Positions 1 to 8,824 of a stretch of DNA of 64,000 nucleotides are shown here, piece by piece. Position 1 is the first letter of the stretch, and each line of letters opens with the position of its first letter. The position numbers were made by a program, and so were the translations under genes. Source of the stretch: Ornithinimicrobium pekingense DSM 21552 (GTDB lineage: Bacteria > Actinomycetota > Actinomycetes > Actinomycetales > Dermatophilaceae); contig NZ_ATWJ01000010.1 of NCBI RefSeq assembly GCF_000421185.1, positions 248,001-312,000 on the forward strand. Direction: 5' to 3'. The notes beneath the pieces are model-generated. The model had not been told where the DNA came from. It saw nothing but the letters and a program-made list of their open reading frames with translations, and made no database searches.

Positions 1-1
1 G

Positions 2-1084
2 GGATGGGAGGAGGAGCGCCGGTTCTACTTCGACCCGTCCTGGAACCGCGGACGTCAGGTGCTCATCAACCCCTGCCCCGGCTCGGTGCTGCGCATCGAC
101 TGGCAGGTCGACCGGGAGGTGGACCTGGCCCAGGAGCAGCAGGAGGGCAGCCTGCACCGCCGCATCTCCCAGGTCGTCGGTGGCCGACCCTACGAGCTGG
201 CCTGGGCCTCGCTCTACCGGTTCCACGCCCGGGTCGCCTCCCGTTTCCGCGTGGGACGGGTCTTCCTGGCCGGCGACCTGGCCCATCAGTTCTCCCCCTT
301 CGGCGCGCGGGGGCTCAACGCCGGCGTCGCCGACGTCGACAACCTGGCCTGGAAGCTCGCCGCCGTCCTGCAGGGGTGGGCACCGCCCCGGCTGCTGGAC
401 AGCTACGAGCACGAACGGACCGGCGCCGCGCGCGAGAACGCCATCGTCACGGCCGCGACGATGGACTTCCTGATCCCCCGGTCCGAGGCGGACCGGGCGC
501 GGCGCCGGGCGGTCCTCGAACGGGCGGTGCACGACCCGCGGGCCCGCCGGCAGGTCGACTCCGGCCGCCTCTACGAGTCGTTCTGGTACGTCGACTCGCC
601 GCTGACCACGCCGGACCCCGGCCGACCGTGGCCCGGGCGCCCCACCGTACCCGGGTGCCCGGCCCCGGTGCCGGGGGTCATCGTGCCGGACAGCGAGGTC
701 GTCGGCCCCTCCCTGCCGCCGGACACCGGCGTCGGGGCCGGGCCCGTGCGTCTGCGGGACCTCGTCCGCGGCCGGGTCTCGGTGCTCACCGCCGACCCGG
801 ACCGGGCCGCGGCCGCCCTCCGGGCGCTGCGTGGCGCCCTCCCCCCGAGGACACCGGTGGGCGCCGTGGACCTGTCCGGGCTGGAGGGGGCCCGTGCGGT
901 GCAGGAGGCCCTGGAGTGGGAGCGGGGAGACCTGTGGCTCGTCCGGCCGGACGCGCACCTGGTGGCCCGGACCAGCAGCGTCGAGGGCCTGGTCGCCGCC
1001 GCGAGGACGCTGCTCTGCCTGGACGAGCCGCTCGACCGCCGCGGTCCCTCCGGGGTGGCGCCGGGCCCGCCGGGTGGTCCGTAG
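2..1084 (+). CDS. FAD-dependent aromatic monooxygenase, 3' part (5' end outside window)
   Basis: About 360 C-terminal residues of a flavin monooxygenase of the phenol hydroxylase/MhpA/PheA-like class, which hydroxylates aromatic substrates with NADPH and O2. The reading frame is open from base 2, so the GTG at 59 is internal rather than a start. Near residue 87 of the visible part is the FAD-binding motif VFLAGDLAH, followed by SPFGARGLNAGVADVDNLAWKL in two conserved blocks (flavin ribityl contact and helix). The last 130 residues resemble the thioredoxin-like tail of this family, ending in a weakly conserved Pro/Gly-rich tail. The substrate cannot be told from the fragment. The stop codon TAG doubles as the first bases of the presumed -10 box of the next gene. 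Confidence 0.85.
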   Translation, partial: GWEEERRFYFDPSWNRGRQVLINPCPGSVLRIDWQVDREVDLAQEQQEGSLHRRISQVVGGRPYELAWASLYRFHARVASRFRVGRVFLAGDLAHQFSPFGARGLNAGVADVDNLAWKLAAVLQGWAPPRLLDSYEHERTGAARENAIVTAATMDFLIPRSEADRARRRAVLERAVHDPRARRQVDSGRLYESFWYVDSPLTTPDPGRPWPGRPTVPGCPAPVPGVIVPDSEVVGPSLPPDTGVGAGPVRLRDLVRGRVSVLTADPDRAAAALRALRGALPPRTPVGAVDLSGLEGARAVQEALEWERGDLWLVRPDAHLVARTSSVEGLVAAARTLLCLDEPLDRRGPSGVAPGPPGGP

Positions 1085-1087
1085 ACT
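1082..1087 (+). promoter_or_regulatory. -10 box TAGACT, leaderless-type promoter of the MBL hydrolase gene
   Basis: TAGACT fits TANNNT and ends 6 nt before the ATG at 1094. No Shine-Dalgarno sequence precedes that ATG. Spacing of this kind is the known signature of leaderless actinobacterial transcripts. The box overlaps the stop codon of the monooxygenase. No clear -35 element is visible. Confidence 0.55.
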
Positions 1088-1093
1088 CGCCGC

Positions 1094-1792
1094 ATGAGTG
1101 CAGACTCCGAGGACCGCGGTCACGTCTCGCCCGGTGCCGCGCCGTGGCGGCTCGACCTGCCCGGCGCGGTCGTGCACAAGCTCAGCGTGTCCGACATGGA
1201 CAACAACGTCTACCTGGTCGGCTGCACCGTCACCGGTCAGCGCCTGCTCGTCGACGCCGCCGACGACGCGCCCCGCATCCTCGACCTGCTCCGCGAGACC
1301 GCACCGCAGGCGGACCCCGACGGGACGCTCCTGGGGCAGGTCGTGACCACGCACCAGCACTGGGACCACCACCGGGCGCTGGCGGCGGTCGTCGAGGCCA
1401 CCGGTGCGACGACGCTGGCCGGTGCCGAGGACGCCGACGCCCTGCCGGTACGGGTCGACCGGCGCCTGGCCGACGGTGACACCGTGGCGGTCGGCGACCT
1501 CCGTCTCGACGTCGTCGGGCTGCGCGGGCACACCCCGGGGTCGGTGGCGCTGGCGCTCACCGCCGGGGGTGACGTGCCGCGGACGGTCATCCTCACCGGC
1601 GACAGCCTCTTCCCGGGCGGGCCGGGCAGGACCCCGGACCAGGCCGCCTTCACCTCGCTCATGGACGACCTCGAGGCGCGCGTCTTCGGGATGTACGACG
1701 ATGCGGCGCTCGTGCTGCCCGGGCACGGCGACAACACCACCCTGGGGCAGGAGCGGCCGCACCTGGCCGGCTGGCGGGCACGAGGCTGGTGA
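1094..1792 (+). CDS. MBL-fold metallo-hydrolase (glyoxalase II-like)
   Basis: A 232-residue metallo-beta-lactamase-fold hydrolase. The zinc ligands are all visible: the H87-x-H89-x-D91-H92 motif, H146 in GHTPGS, D170 in LTGDSLF and H211 in LPGHGD. This is the pattern of the glyoxalase II/thioester-hydrolase branch, so a small thioester or lactone is a likely substrate, but the actual one is unknown. The ATG at 1094 is chosen because a TANNNT box lies 6 nt upstream. The gene overlaps the next one as GTGA, implying coupled translation. Confidence 0.85.
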   Translation: MSADSEDRGHVSPGAAPWRLDLPGAVVHKLSVSDMDNNVYLVGCTVTGQRLLVDAADDAPRILDLLRETAPQADPDGTLLGQVVTTHQHWDHHRALAAVVEATGATTLAGAEDADALPVRVDRRLADGDTVAVGDLRLDVVGLRGHTPGSVALALTAGGDVPRTVILTGDSLFPGGPGRTPDQAAFTSLMDDLEARVFGMYDDAALVLPGHGDNTTLGQERPHLAGWRARGW

Positions 1793-2682
1793 CGGCTCCC
1801 ACCCCGACCCCGGCCACCGCACCCGGGGTCCACCCCGTCGTGCTCGTCCTGCTGGCCGTCGTCTCGGTCCAGTTCGGCGGCGCGCTGGCGGTGACCCTGC
1901 TGCCGCTCGTCGGGGTCTTCGGGTCGGTGGCGCTGCGTCTGGGCCTGGCGGCGCTCATCCTCGGCCTGGCGATCCGTCCACGGCTGCGCGGACGCAGCCG
2001 GAAGGACTGGGCCGTCGTCGGCCTGTTCGCGCTCGCGCTGTCGGCGATGAACCTCACGTTCTACGGCAGCCTCACCCGGCTGCCGATCGGGGTCGCCGTC
2101 ACCATCGAGTTCCTCGGGCCCCTGGCCCTGGCCGCCGTGCTCTCCCGCCGCGCCCGGGACCTCGTCGCGGTGGCGGCAGCCCTCGTGGGTGTCGTCCTCA
2201 TCTCCGAGGCCCTCACCACCCCCTGGTCCGAGCTGGACCTGGTCGGCATCGGTCTCGCCGCGGCTGCCGGCGCCTGCTGGGCGGCCTACATCGTCCTGAG
2301 CCGCCGGACCGGGGCCCGGTTCGCCGGGCTCGACGGCATCGCCCTGTGCATGCTCATCGGCACCGTGCTCACGCTGCCGGTCGGGCTGGCCACCGCAGGG
2401 TCTGCCCTGTGGCAGCCGGAGGCGCTGGTCAAGGGCCTCGGCATCGCCCTGCTGTCGTCCGCGATCCCCTACAGCCTCGAGCTCCTCGCGCTGCGGCGCC
2501 TGTCGCCCGGGACCTTCGGGGTGCTGCTGAGCCTGGAGCCCGCCGCGGCCGCACTGGCGGGGCTTCTCGTGCTCAGCCAGGTGCTGTCCCTGGTGCAGGT
2601 CCTGGGGATGACGCTGGTGGTCGTGGCGAGCGTGCTGGTGCTGGGCCGCAGGGGGTCACCCGCGACGCAGGCAGAGGCCTAG
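1789..2682 (+). CDS. EamA/RhtA-type DMT-family exporter
   Basis: A 297-residue membrane protein with about ten hydrophobic segments arranged as two EamA repeats of five helices, typical of drug/metabolite transporters that export amino acids or metabolites (RhtA-like). The N-terminus is short, and a basic loop (residues 58-70) separates the first helices. The GTG start overlaps the MBL hydrolase stop by 4 nt, which suggests the pair works together, perhaps exporting a hydrolysis product (inference). Its stop codon interlocks with the stop of convergent terC, with no room for a separate terminator. Confidence 0.85.
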   Translation: MTAPTPTPATAPGVHPVVLVLLAVVSVQFGGALAVTLLPLVGVFGSVALRLGLAALILGLAIRPRLRGRSRKDWAVVGLFALALSAMNLTFYGSLTRLPIGVAVTIEFLGPLALAAVLSRRARDLVAVAAALVGVVLISEALTTPWSELDLVGIGLAAAAGACWAAYIVLSRRTGARFAGLDGIALCMLIGTVLTLPVGLATAGSALWQPEALVKGLGIALLSSAIPYSLELLALRRLSPGTFGVLLSLEPAAAALAGLLVLSQVLSLVQVLGMTLVVVASVLVLGRRGSPATQAEA

Positions 2683-3842
2683 CGGTCCTCTCCCGGCCGG
2701 TCGCCCTGCTCGCCGCCGGGCCCGGGGTCCCCCGGCGCGGAGCTGTCGCCGCCGGGACGCCGCTGACGGTCCTCGTGCCGTTGCTGGGTCTCGCCGAAGA
2801 GGCTGACGTCGTCCAGGTGGAGGTCGTGCTCCTCGCGTCCGCCGACGGACGCGGGCACCCGGGCCCGGCCGCGGGTCTTGGCCAGGCTGGCGATGGCGGT
2901 GACGCCGAGGATCACCACGATGGCGCCGAGGGAGAACCAGATGGGGATGTCCCACACCGGCACGTGCTCGCCGCCGTTGATGAAGGGCAGCTCGTTCTCG
3001 TGCAGGGCGTGCAGGATGAGCTTGACGCCGATGAAGGCCAGGAGCACCGCCAGCCCCAGGCCCAGGTAGACCAGACGCTTGAGCAGGTCGCCGAGCAGGA
3101 AGTAGAGCTGGCGCAGGCCCATGAGGGCGAACACGTTGGCCATCAGCACCAGGTAGGGCTCCTGGGTGAGGCCGAAGATCGCGGGGATGGAGTCGAGCGC
3201 GAAGAGCAGGTCGGTGGTGCCGAGCGCGAGGATGACGATGAACATCGGGGTCAGCACCCGCTTGCCGTTCTCCACCACCCGCAGCTTGGTGCCGCCGTCC
3301 CAGGACTGCGTCACGGGGAAGCGCTTCTCGATGGCGCGCAGCAGGGCGTTCTCCTGGAACTCCTCGTCCTCCTCGTCGGCGTGCCCGATGTTCTCCTTGG
3401 CGAGCTTGACCGCCGTGTAGATCAGGAACGCACCGAAGAGGTAGAACACCCACGACCACTGGTTGATCGCCGCCGCGCCCACGAGGATGAAGATCGCCCG
3501 CATGATCAGAGCCATGACGATGCCGACCATCAGGGCGTACTGCTGGTACTTCCGCGGCACGCCGAACTTGGCCATGATGATGAGGAAGATGAACAGGTTG
3601 TCGACCGACAGGGAGTACTCCGTCAGCCACCCGGCGAAGAACTCACCGGCCAGCTGGCCACCGTTCGTCACCAGCACCCCCAGGCCGAAGAGAACGGCCA
3701 GCGCGACGTAGATCGACAGGGCGATGCTCACCTCGCGCCGCGACGGCTCGTGCGGACGACGCCCGAGCACGAGCAGGTCGAAGGCGAAGATCACGGCGAC
3801 GATGACGAGGGTGAGGATCCACACCCACGAGGGGACGGTCAT
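2679..3842 (-). CDS. TerC-family integral membrane protein (Alx/YkoY-like metal exporter)
   Basis: A 387-residue member of the TerC/Alx family, whose characterised members (Alx, YkoY, MeeF/MeeY) export Mn2+, some of them loading exoenzymes. There are about nine membrane helices. The family acidic motifs are visible: SLSVDN near residue 78 and FALDSIPAI in the second half. The C-terminal 65 residues are a hydrophilic, charged, probably disordered cytoplasmic tail. The ATG is preceded by GGAAGG at 7 nt. The upstream leader carries a yybP-ykoY-type manganese riboswitch, which fits a Mn2+-efflux role. It converges on the EamA gene with interlocking stops. Confidence 0.9.
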   Translation of the reverse strand: MTVPSWVWILTLVIVAVIFAFDLLVLGRRPHEPSRREVSIALSIYVALAVLFGLGVLVTNGGQLAGEFFAGWLTEYSLSVDNLFIFLIIMAKFGVPRKYQQYALMVGIVMALIMRAIFILVGAAAINQWSWVFYLFGAFLIYTAVKLAKENIGHADEEDEEFQENALLRAIEKRFPVTQSWDGGTKLRVVENGKRVLTPMFIVILALGTTDLLFALDSIPAIFGLTQEPYLVLMANVFALMGLRQLYFLLGDLLKRLVYLGLGLAVLLAFIGVKLILHALHENELPFINGGEHVPVWDIPIWFSLGAIVVILGVTAIASLAKTRGRARVPASVGGREEHDLHLDDVSLFGETQQRHEDRQRRPGGDSSAPGDPGPGGEQGDRPGEDR

Positions 3843-3848
3843 GCAGGC

Positions 3849-3879
3849 ACCTTCCGGTCAGGCTCGACGGACCGGAGGT
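3849..3879 (-). promoter_or_regulatory. Hairpin sequestering the terC Shine-Dalgarno
   Basis: Read on the - strand, ACCTCCGGTC (3879-3870) is complementary to GACCGGAAGGT (3859-3849) apart from one bulged base, with a 10-nt loop. The second arm contains the terC Shine-Dalgarno GGAAGG, and the first arm contains conserved 3' aptamer bases. This is the layout expected of a riboswitch that exposes the ribosome-binding site on ligand binding. The pairing is seen in the sequence; the switching is inferred. Confidence 0.55.
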
Positions 3880-3998
3880 CTCTCCCGCACCGCGGACCCG
3901 AGGAGGGTCTGTTTCCGGTGCCGGCTCCCCGGGTCCGGCCGCCGCAGCGGTCCGGGCCGTCCTGACGAGGACGCCGCCGGGGATACTCCCCTCCGATG
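3866..3998 (-). ncRNA. yybP-ykoY (manganese) riboswitch upstream of terC
   Basis: On the - strand the leader holds both hallmark strings of the yybP-ykoY aptamer. GGGGAGTATCC (3991-3981) lies in the first stem-loop and GGGAGAGACCTCC (3886-3874) near the 3' end, with a G/C-rich long arm between them. The element sits directly upstream of a TerC-family gene, its classic partner. The 3' conserved string can also pair with the terC ribosome-binding site, suggesting translational control. The boundaries are approximate. Confidence 0.75.
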
Positions 3999-4062
3999 GA
4001 CGCCGACCATTCTCGCACAGGCAGGAGCGCCCGGCCGCCGGACCGGACCGCGCCCGGGAGGA

Positions 4063-6168
4063 TCAGCCGGTCGCCTCCCGCATCTGGCGCAGCTCCTTCT
4101 TCAGGTCCCCGATCTCGTCCCGCAGGCGGGCGGCCAGCTCGAAGTGCAGGTCGGTCGCGGCCTGGTGCATCTGGTCGGTGAGCTCGTGGATGAGCTGGGC
4201 CAGCTCGGTGGCGGGCAGACCGTCGGTCGCCCGGCGGTCGAGAGCCGAGCTGCCGACCGACGCGGCCGCGCCGCGTCCCCGGCCGGTGCCCCGGCTCTGG
4301 CGCCGGCCGCTGCCCATGAGGGCCTCGGTGTCGGCGTCCTCCCGCTCGAGCAGGTCGGTGATGTCGGCGATCTTCTTGCGCAGCGGCGTGGGGTCGATGC
4401 CGTGCTCGGCGTTGTAGGCGAGCTGCTTCTCGCGCCGCCGGTTGGTCTCCTCGATCGCCTCCTCCATCGACGGGGTGACGGTGTCGGCATACATGTGCAC
4501 CTGACCGGAGACGTTGCGCGCGGCACGGCCGATCGTCTGGATAAGGGACCGGGCCGAGCGCAGGAAGCCCTCCTTGTCCGCGTCCAGGATGCTCACGAGG
4601 GACACCTCGGGCAGGTCCAGGCCCTCGCGCAGCAGGTTGATGCCGACGAGCACGTCATACTCCCCCAGCCGCAGCTCGCGCAGCAGCTCCACGCGGCGGA
4701 GCGTGTCCACCTCGGAGTGCAGGTAACGCACCCGCACCCCCTTGTCGAGGAGGTAGTCGGTGAGGTCCTCGGCCATCTTCTTGGTCAACGTGGTGACCAG
4801 GACCCGCTCGTCCTTGGCGGTGCGCTCGCCGATCTCGTGCAGCAGGTCGTCGATCTGTCCCTTGGTGGGCTTGAGCACCACCTGCGGGTCGACCAGCCCG
4901 GTGGGCCGGATGATCTGCTCCACGACGCCGTCGGACTTGGCCAGCTCGTACTCCCCCGGCGTCGCCGACAGGTAGACCGTCTGCCCGGTCCGCTCGAGGA
5001 ACTCCTCCCACTTCAACGGCCGGTTGTCCATCGCGCTGGGCAGGCGGAAGCCGTGGTCCACGAGGGTGCGCTTGCGCGACATGTCGCCCTCGTACATGGC
5101 CCCGATCTGCGGCACGGTGACGTGGGACTCGTCGATGACGAGGAGGAAATCCTCGGGGAAGTAGTCGAGCAGGCAGTTGGGCGCCGTGCCGGGCGCGCGG
5201 CCGTCGATGTGGCTCGAGTAGTTCTCGATGCCCGAGCAGGAGCCGACCTGGCGCATCATCTCGATGTCGTAGGTCGTGCGCATGCGCAGACGCTGGGCCT
5301 CCAGCATCTTGCCCTCGCGCTCGAACCTGGCCAGCTGCTGCTCGAGCTCGGTCTCGATGCGTGCGATGGCCCGCTCCATCCGCTCCGGGCCGGCGACGTA
5401 GTGCGAGGCGGGGAAGACGTACATCTCCTGCTCCTCGCGCACCACCTCGCCGGTGAGCGGGTGGAGCGTGTAGAGACGGTCGATCTCGTCGCCGAAGAAC
5501 TCGACGCGGACGGCCAGCTCCTCGTACTGCGGGATGATCTCGACGGTGTCGCCCCGCACCCGGAAGGTGCCCCGGGTGAAGGCCATGTCGTTGCGGGTGT
5601 ACTGCATCCGGACGAACTGGCGCAGCAGGTCGTCGCGCTCGACGGTCTGCCCCACCTTGAGCCGCACCATCTGGTCGACGTACTCCTGAGGGGTGCCCAG
5701 GCCGTAGATGCACGACACCGAGGCCACCACGACGACGTCGCGGCGGGTGAGCAGGCTGTTGGTCGCCGAGTGCCGCAGCCGCTCCACCTCGTCGTTGATG
5801 GAGGAGTCCTTCTCGATGTAGGTGTCCGTCTGCGGGACGTAGGCCTCGGGCTGGTAGTAGTCGTAGTAGGACACGAAGTACTCGACCGCGTTGTGCGGCA
5901 GGAGCTCGCGGAACTCGTTGGCCAGCTGGGCGGCCAGCGTCTTGTTGGGCGCCATGACCAGGGTCGGGCGCTGGACCTGCTCGATCAGCCAGGCCGAGGT
6001 CGCCGACTTGCCGGTGCCGGTCGCGCCCAGGAGCACCACGTCCTGCTCCCCGCGGTTGATCCGCGCGGCGAGGTCGGTGATGGCGGCGGGCTGGTCACCG
6101 CTCGGCTCGAAGTCCGAGACGACGCGGAAGGGGTTGACCGTGCGCTGCAGGTCGGTCGTGGGTCGCAT
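4063..6168 (-). CDS. uvrB: Excinuclease ABC subunit B
   Basis: UvrB is the damage-verifying helicase-like subunit of UvrABC nucleotide excision repair. Its 701 residues match the family length. Visible are Walker A GATGTGKS (48-55), the beta-hairpin region with [12 protein letters not shown] near residue 100 that inserts behind the lesion, Walker B IDESH near residue 345, the helicase motifs of domain 3 including RAARN, and a C-terminal UVR (UvrC-binding) motif in the last 40 residues. A disordered Gly/Arg-rich linker lies before the UVR motif. The ATG has no strong Shine-Dalgarno but has TAGCGT 6 nt upstream, pointing to a leaderless transcript. M. tuberculosis likewise has uvrB near polA/rpsA. 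Confidence 0.98.
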   Translation of the reverse strand: MRPTTDLQRTVNPFRVVSDFEPSGDQPAAITDLAARINRGEQDVVLLGATGTGKSATSAWLIEQVQRPTLVMAPNKTLAAQLANEFRELLPHNAVEYFVSYYDYYQPEAYVPQTDTYIEKDSSINDEVERLRHSATNSLLTRRDVVVVASVSCIYGLGTPQEYVDQMVRLKVGQTVERDDLLRQFVRMQYTRNDMAFTRGTFRVRGDTVEIIPQYEELAVRVEFFGDEIDRLYTLHPLTGEVVREEQEMYVFPASHYVAGPERMERAIARIETELEQQLARFEREGKMLEAQRLRMRTTYDIEMMRQVGSCSGIENYSSHIDGRAPGTAPNCLLDYFPEDFLLVIDESHVTVPQIGAMYEGDMSRKRTLVDHGFRLPSAMDNRPLKWEEFLERTGQTVYLSATPGEYELAKSDGVVEQIIRPTGLVDPQVVLKPTKGQIDDLLHEIGERTAKDERVLVTTLTKKMAEDLTDYLLDKGVRVRYLHSEVDTLRRVELLRELRLGEYDVLVGINLLREGLDLPEVSLVSILDADKEGFLRSARSLIQTIGRAARNVSGQVHMYADTVTPSMEEAIEETNRRREKQLAYNAEHGIDPTPLRKKIADITDLLEREDADTEALMGSGRRQSRGTGRGRGAAASVGSSALDRRATDGLPATELAQLIHELTDQMHQAATDLHFELAARLRDEIGDLKKELRQMREATG

Positions 6169-6174
6169 ACCTCA

Positions 6175-6180
6175 ACGCTA
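6175..6180 (-). promoter_or_regulatory. -10 box TAGCGT, leaderless-type promoter of uvrB
   Basis: TAGCGT on the - strand ends 6 nt before the uvrB ATG (6168). The position and TANNNT pattern match the other leaderless-type starts in this window. Because gagg also lies in the spacer, a short-leader mRNA is the alternative. Confidence 0.5.
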
Positions 6181-6231
6181 ACGCCCGGCACCCACAGACC
6201 CTTCCCCCGCCGGGACGCGACCCCGACCGGC

Positions 6232-8682
6232 TCAACCCCCGGTGGTGGCCCGGTCTGCGCGCCGCTGGTCGTGCAGGAGGTCGGCCCAGGTGCGCGCCAG
6301 CACCGGCGGCAGCCCGGGCCTGCCCAGCACCTCCTCCAGCGCCGCCAGCTGGGCGCCCGTCCACCGGAACCTCGGGGTGGCGCGGCCCACGACGAGGGCC
6401 AGCGCCTGTCCACGTCCGGCCACCCCGGGCGCCCGGTCCAGGTATGCCGGGACGAGCGGGTCGGTGAGCTCGCGCTGCTCGGGCGACCACAGGCCCCGGG
6501 CCAGGGCGACGATCTCCCGGTTGGACGTGCCCTCCGCGGTCAGCCGGTGCAGGGCCGCAGCCTTCGCGTCCGCACGGGGCACGGCGGCGGAGGCGGCGAG
6601 CGCCGCCAGCCGGGCGAGGCTGCTGCCGTCCCGGCCGAGCTCCTTGCGCACCGGGCCGTCGACGTCCTCCCCGAGGGTGGCGAGCCGCACGAGTGCGTCC
6701 CAGCGGTGCGTCGGGGCCAGGGGTCCGCGCGGACCGCCGTCGGCGAGCCAGGCGCGCAGCAGGTGCCGGTCGTGCGCCGTGGCGACGACCGTGCCCGTCG
6801 CGGTCTGTACCACGGCCTCCGGCGCCCCGGACCGGTCCAGGACGGCGCGGGCCACGGCGCAGAGGCGCTCGAGCAGCGCCGGGACCTCGGCCGGGACGGC
6901 CAGGGCCTCGACGACGCCCACCGCCCGGGACAGGACGTGCTCGAGCGCGAGCGCCGCCCGGTCCTGCGGGAGGTGGCGCTCCACCAGGGTGACGAGGTCG
7001 TGCACCGGGAGCTCTGCCCGGGCGGCCTCGTCCAGGAGCGTGGCCCACACCATGATGCGGGGGTGCTCGTCGGGGACGCGGGAGAGGCGGTCGGCGACCA
7101 GCTCGCGCGAGCGGTCGTCCAGGACCACCCTGGCGAACGTCTCCCCCGTGCTGTTGGGCACCACGAGGTCCGCCTCCGGCAGCGCGACGACGTCGCCGGC
7201 CAGGTCGACGACCTGCTCCCACGCGGCGACGAGCCCGCCGTCGGGGGACGGGCGGTAGCCGTGGACCCGGAGCCGGTGAGGTCGGGCACCCTCCCGCCGG
7301 AGGAACGGCATACCGTGCCCCTCACCGCCCCCCGGACGGAGCACGCGCACGGTGTCGTGGCCGGTGGTCCGCAGCCAGTCCTGCGCCCAGCCGCGCACGT
7401 CACGGTCGGTGGCCGACCCCAGGCTCTCGACCAGGTCCTCGAGCGTGGCGGTGCCGAACCGGTGCCGGCTCAGATGCCGGTCGACACCTCGGAAGAAGGT
7501 CTCCTCCCCCAGCCAGAACGCCAGCTGCCGCAGGCAGGAGTTGCCCTTGGCGTAGGAGATGGAGTCGAAGTTGTTGAACGCCGTGTCCACGTCGGGCACG
7601 TCTTCGGGACGGGGCGCCACGGGGTGCGACGTCGGCCGGCCGTCCGCCGCGTACCCCCCAGCCTTGCTGGAGATGTCGAACTCGGCGAAGGCGCTCTCGC
7701 CCGGCAGCGCCGCGCCACCGACCAGGAAGCCCATGTAGTCGGCGAACGACTCGTTGAGCCAGGTGTCCTCCCACCAGCGGAAGGTGACGAGGTCGCCGAA
7801 CCACATGTGCGCCATCTCGTGGGCGATCACCCTGGCACGGCGCCGGGCGAGCGCGGGCTCGGTGACCGCGGGGGGCAGCATCTCGTCGCGGAAGGTGACG
7901 CACCCGGGTGTCTCCATGGCGCCCCAGTTGTGGCCCGGGACGAACACCTGGTCGTAGGTGCCGAACGCGTAGGGCTCGGTGAAGCGGCCGGCGTAGTCGT
8001 CGAAGGCCGCCTCGGTCACGGTCCGCAGCTGCGGGAGGTCCCGGTCGAGATCCGGCTGCTGGGAGGGGCGGCAGTGCCACCCGAACTCCTGCCCCGCGTG
8101 CTCCCAGGTGCGGGAGGCCCAGGCGCCCGCGCACACCGCGACCAGGTAGGTGGCGACCGGCGGGATGGGGCCGAACCGCCAGGTCCCGCCCGCGTCCGGG
8201 CCGGAGCACGTGCCGTTGGACAGCACGCGCCATCCGTCCGGAGCCGTGACGGAGACGGTGAAGGGGGCCTTCAGGTCCGGCTGGTCGAAGCAGGCGAAGA
8301 CGCGTCGGGCCACGTCCATCCCGCCGTAGCAGCCGACGTAGACCTCACCGTCGACCGGGTCGACGAAGCGGTTCATCCCGTCACCGTCGGTGACGAACGG
8401 CAGCCGCGCCTCGACCACGGCGACGTTGCGCTCCCCCAGGTCCGAGAGGTGGACGCGGTCGTCGCGGTAGCACGTCGACGGCAGCTCCACGCCGTCCAGC
8501 CACACCCGCACCTCGCGGGCGTGCTGCAGGTCGAGGAAGGTCGCGGTGCCGGCGTCGGCGGAGAACGTCACGGTGGTGCTCGCGACGAACGTCTCCTCGG
8601 CCCGCAGGTCGAGGTGGACCTCGTAGGAGACCTCCCGGACGGTCCGGGCGCGGGCACGGGCATCAGGCAGGGTCAGCGGCAC
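6232..8682 (-). CDS. pepN: Aminopeptidase N (M1 family zinc metallopeptidase)
   Basis: An 816-residue cytoplasmic M1 metallo-aminopeptidase that removes N-terminal residues from peptides. The catalytic core is intact: the zinc motif H288-E289-x2-H292 with the third ligand E311 in LNESF, and the substrate-anchoring GAME motif about 35 residues before it. The N-terminal beta-sandwich and the long C-terminal helical ERAP1-like domain are both present. The GTG start has TAGGGT 6 nt upstream and no Shine-Dalgarno, so the transcript is probably leaderless. M. tuberculosis has coaE between rpsA and uvrB; here pepN occupies that place. Confidence 0.95.
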   Translation of the reverse strand: MPLTLPDARARARTVREVSYEVHLDLRAEETFVASTTVTFSADAGTATFLDLQHAREVRVWLDGVELPSTCYRDDRVHLSDLGERNVAVVEARLPFVTDGDGMNRFVDPVDGEVYVGCYGGMDVARRVFACFDQPDLKAPFTVSVTAPDGWRVLSNGTCSGPDAGGTWRFGPIPPVATYLVAVCAGAWASRTWEHAGQEFGWHCRPSQQPDLDRDLPQLRTVTEAAFDDYAGRFTEPYAFGTYDQVFVPGHNWGAMETPGCVTFRDEMLPPAVTEPALARRRARVIAHEMAHMWFGDLVTFRWWEDTWLNESFADYMGFLVGGAALPGESAFAEFDISSKAGGYAADGRPTSHPVAPRPEDVPDVDTAFNNFDSISYAKGNSCLRQLAFWLGEETFFRGVDRHLSRHRFGTATLEDLVESLGSATDRDVRGWAQDWLRTTGHDTVRVLRPGGGEGHGMPFLRREGARPHRLRVHGYRPSPDGGLVAAWEQVVDLAGDVVALPEADLVVPNSTGETFARVVLDDRSRELVADRLSRVPDEHPRIMVWATLLDEAARAELPVHDLVTLVERHLPQDRAALALEHVLSRAVGVVEALAVPAEVPALLERLCAVARAVLDRSGAPEAVVQTATGTVVATAHDRHLLRAWLADGGPRGPLAPTHRWDALVRLATLGEDVDGPVRKELGRDGSSLARLAALAASAAVPRADAKAAALHRLTAEGTSNREIVALARGLWSPEQRELTDPLVPAYLDRAPGVAGRGQALALVVGRATPRFRWTGAQLAALEEVLGRPGLPPVLARTWADLLHDQRRADRATTGG

Positions 8683-8688
8683 CCGCCG

Positions 8689-8694
8689 ACCCTA
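8689..8694 (-). promoter_or_regulatory. -10 box TAGGGT, leaderless-type promoter of pepN
   Basis: TAGGGT on the - strand ends 6 nt before the GTG start at 8682. It lies between the rpsA terminator hairpins and pepN, so pepN is transcribed independently of rpsA. Confidence 0.55.
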
Positions 8695-8731
8695 CCGGCG
8701 CCGCGGGTATGCCGCCGCCGCGGAGATGCGG

Positions 8732-8763
8732 AGGAGCCCGGCCCCCGAGGGGGCCGGGCTCCT
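8732..8763 (-). terminator. Strong hairpin, probable rpsA terminator
   Basis: A perfect GC-rich inverted repeat (14 bp stem, 4-nt loop centred on 8747-8748) lies 62 bases beyond the rpsA stop and upstream of pepN. It has no T-run, as is common for actinobacterial terminators. Confidence 0.7.
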
Positions 8764-8775
8764 GCGTCGAACGGT

Positions 8776-8821
8776 CTGGGGCGGAGCCCCAGCGGGGGTG
8801 CACGGGGGCGGAGCCCCCGTG
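8776..8821 (-). repeat. Two GGGGC-GGA-GCCCC palindromes downstream of rpsA
   Basis: Two consecutive perfect hairpins with identical GGA loops: 8776-8792 (7 bp stem) and 8801-8821 (9 bp stem). The second ends 3 bases from the rpsA stop codon. They look like members of a small REP-like palindrome family. A close relative with a GAA loop lies inside carB at 58277-58297. They may also help terminate or protect the rpsA transcript. Confidence 0.65.
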
Positions 8822-8824
8822 CGA

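Noticed and set aside
59-1084. GTG at 59 as the start of the monooxygenase
   Set aside because: The frame is open to the window edge and the residues before it continue the family sequence, so the gene is truncated by the window.
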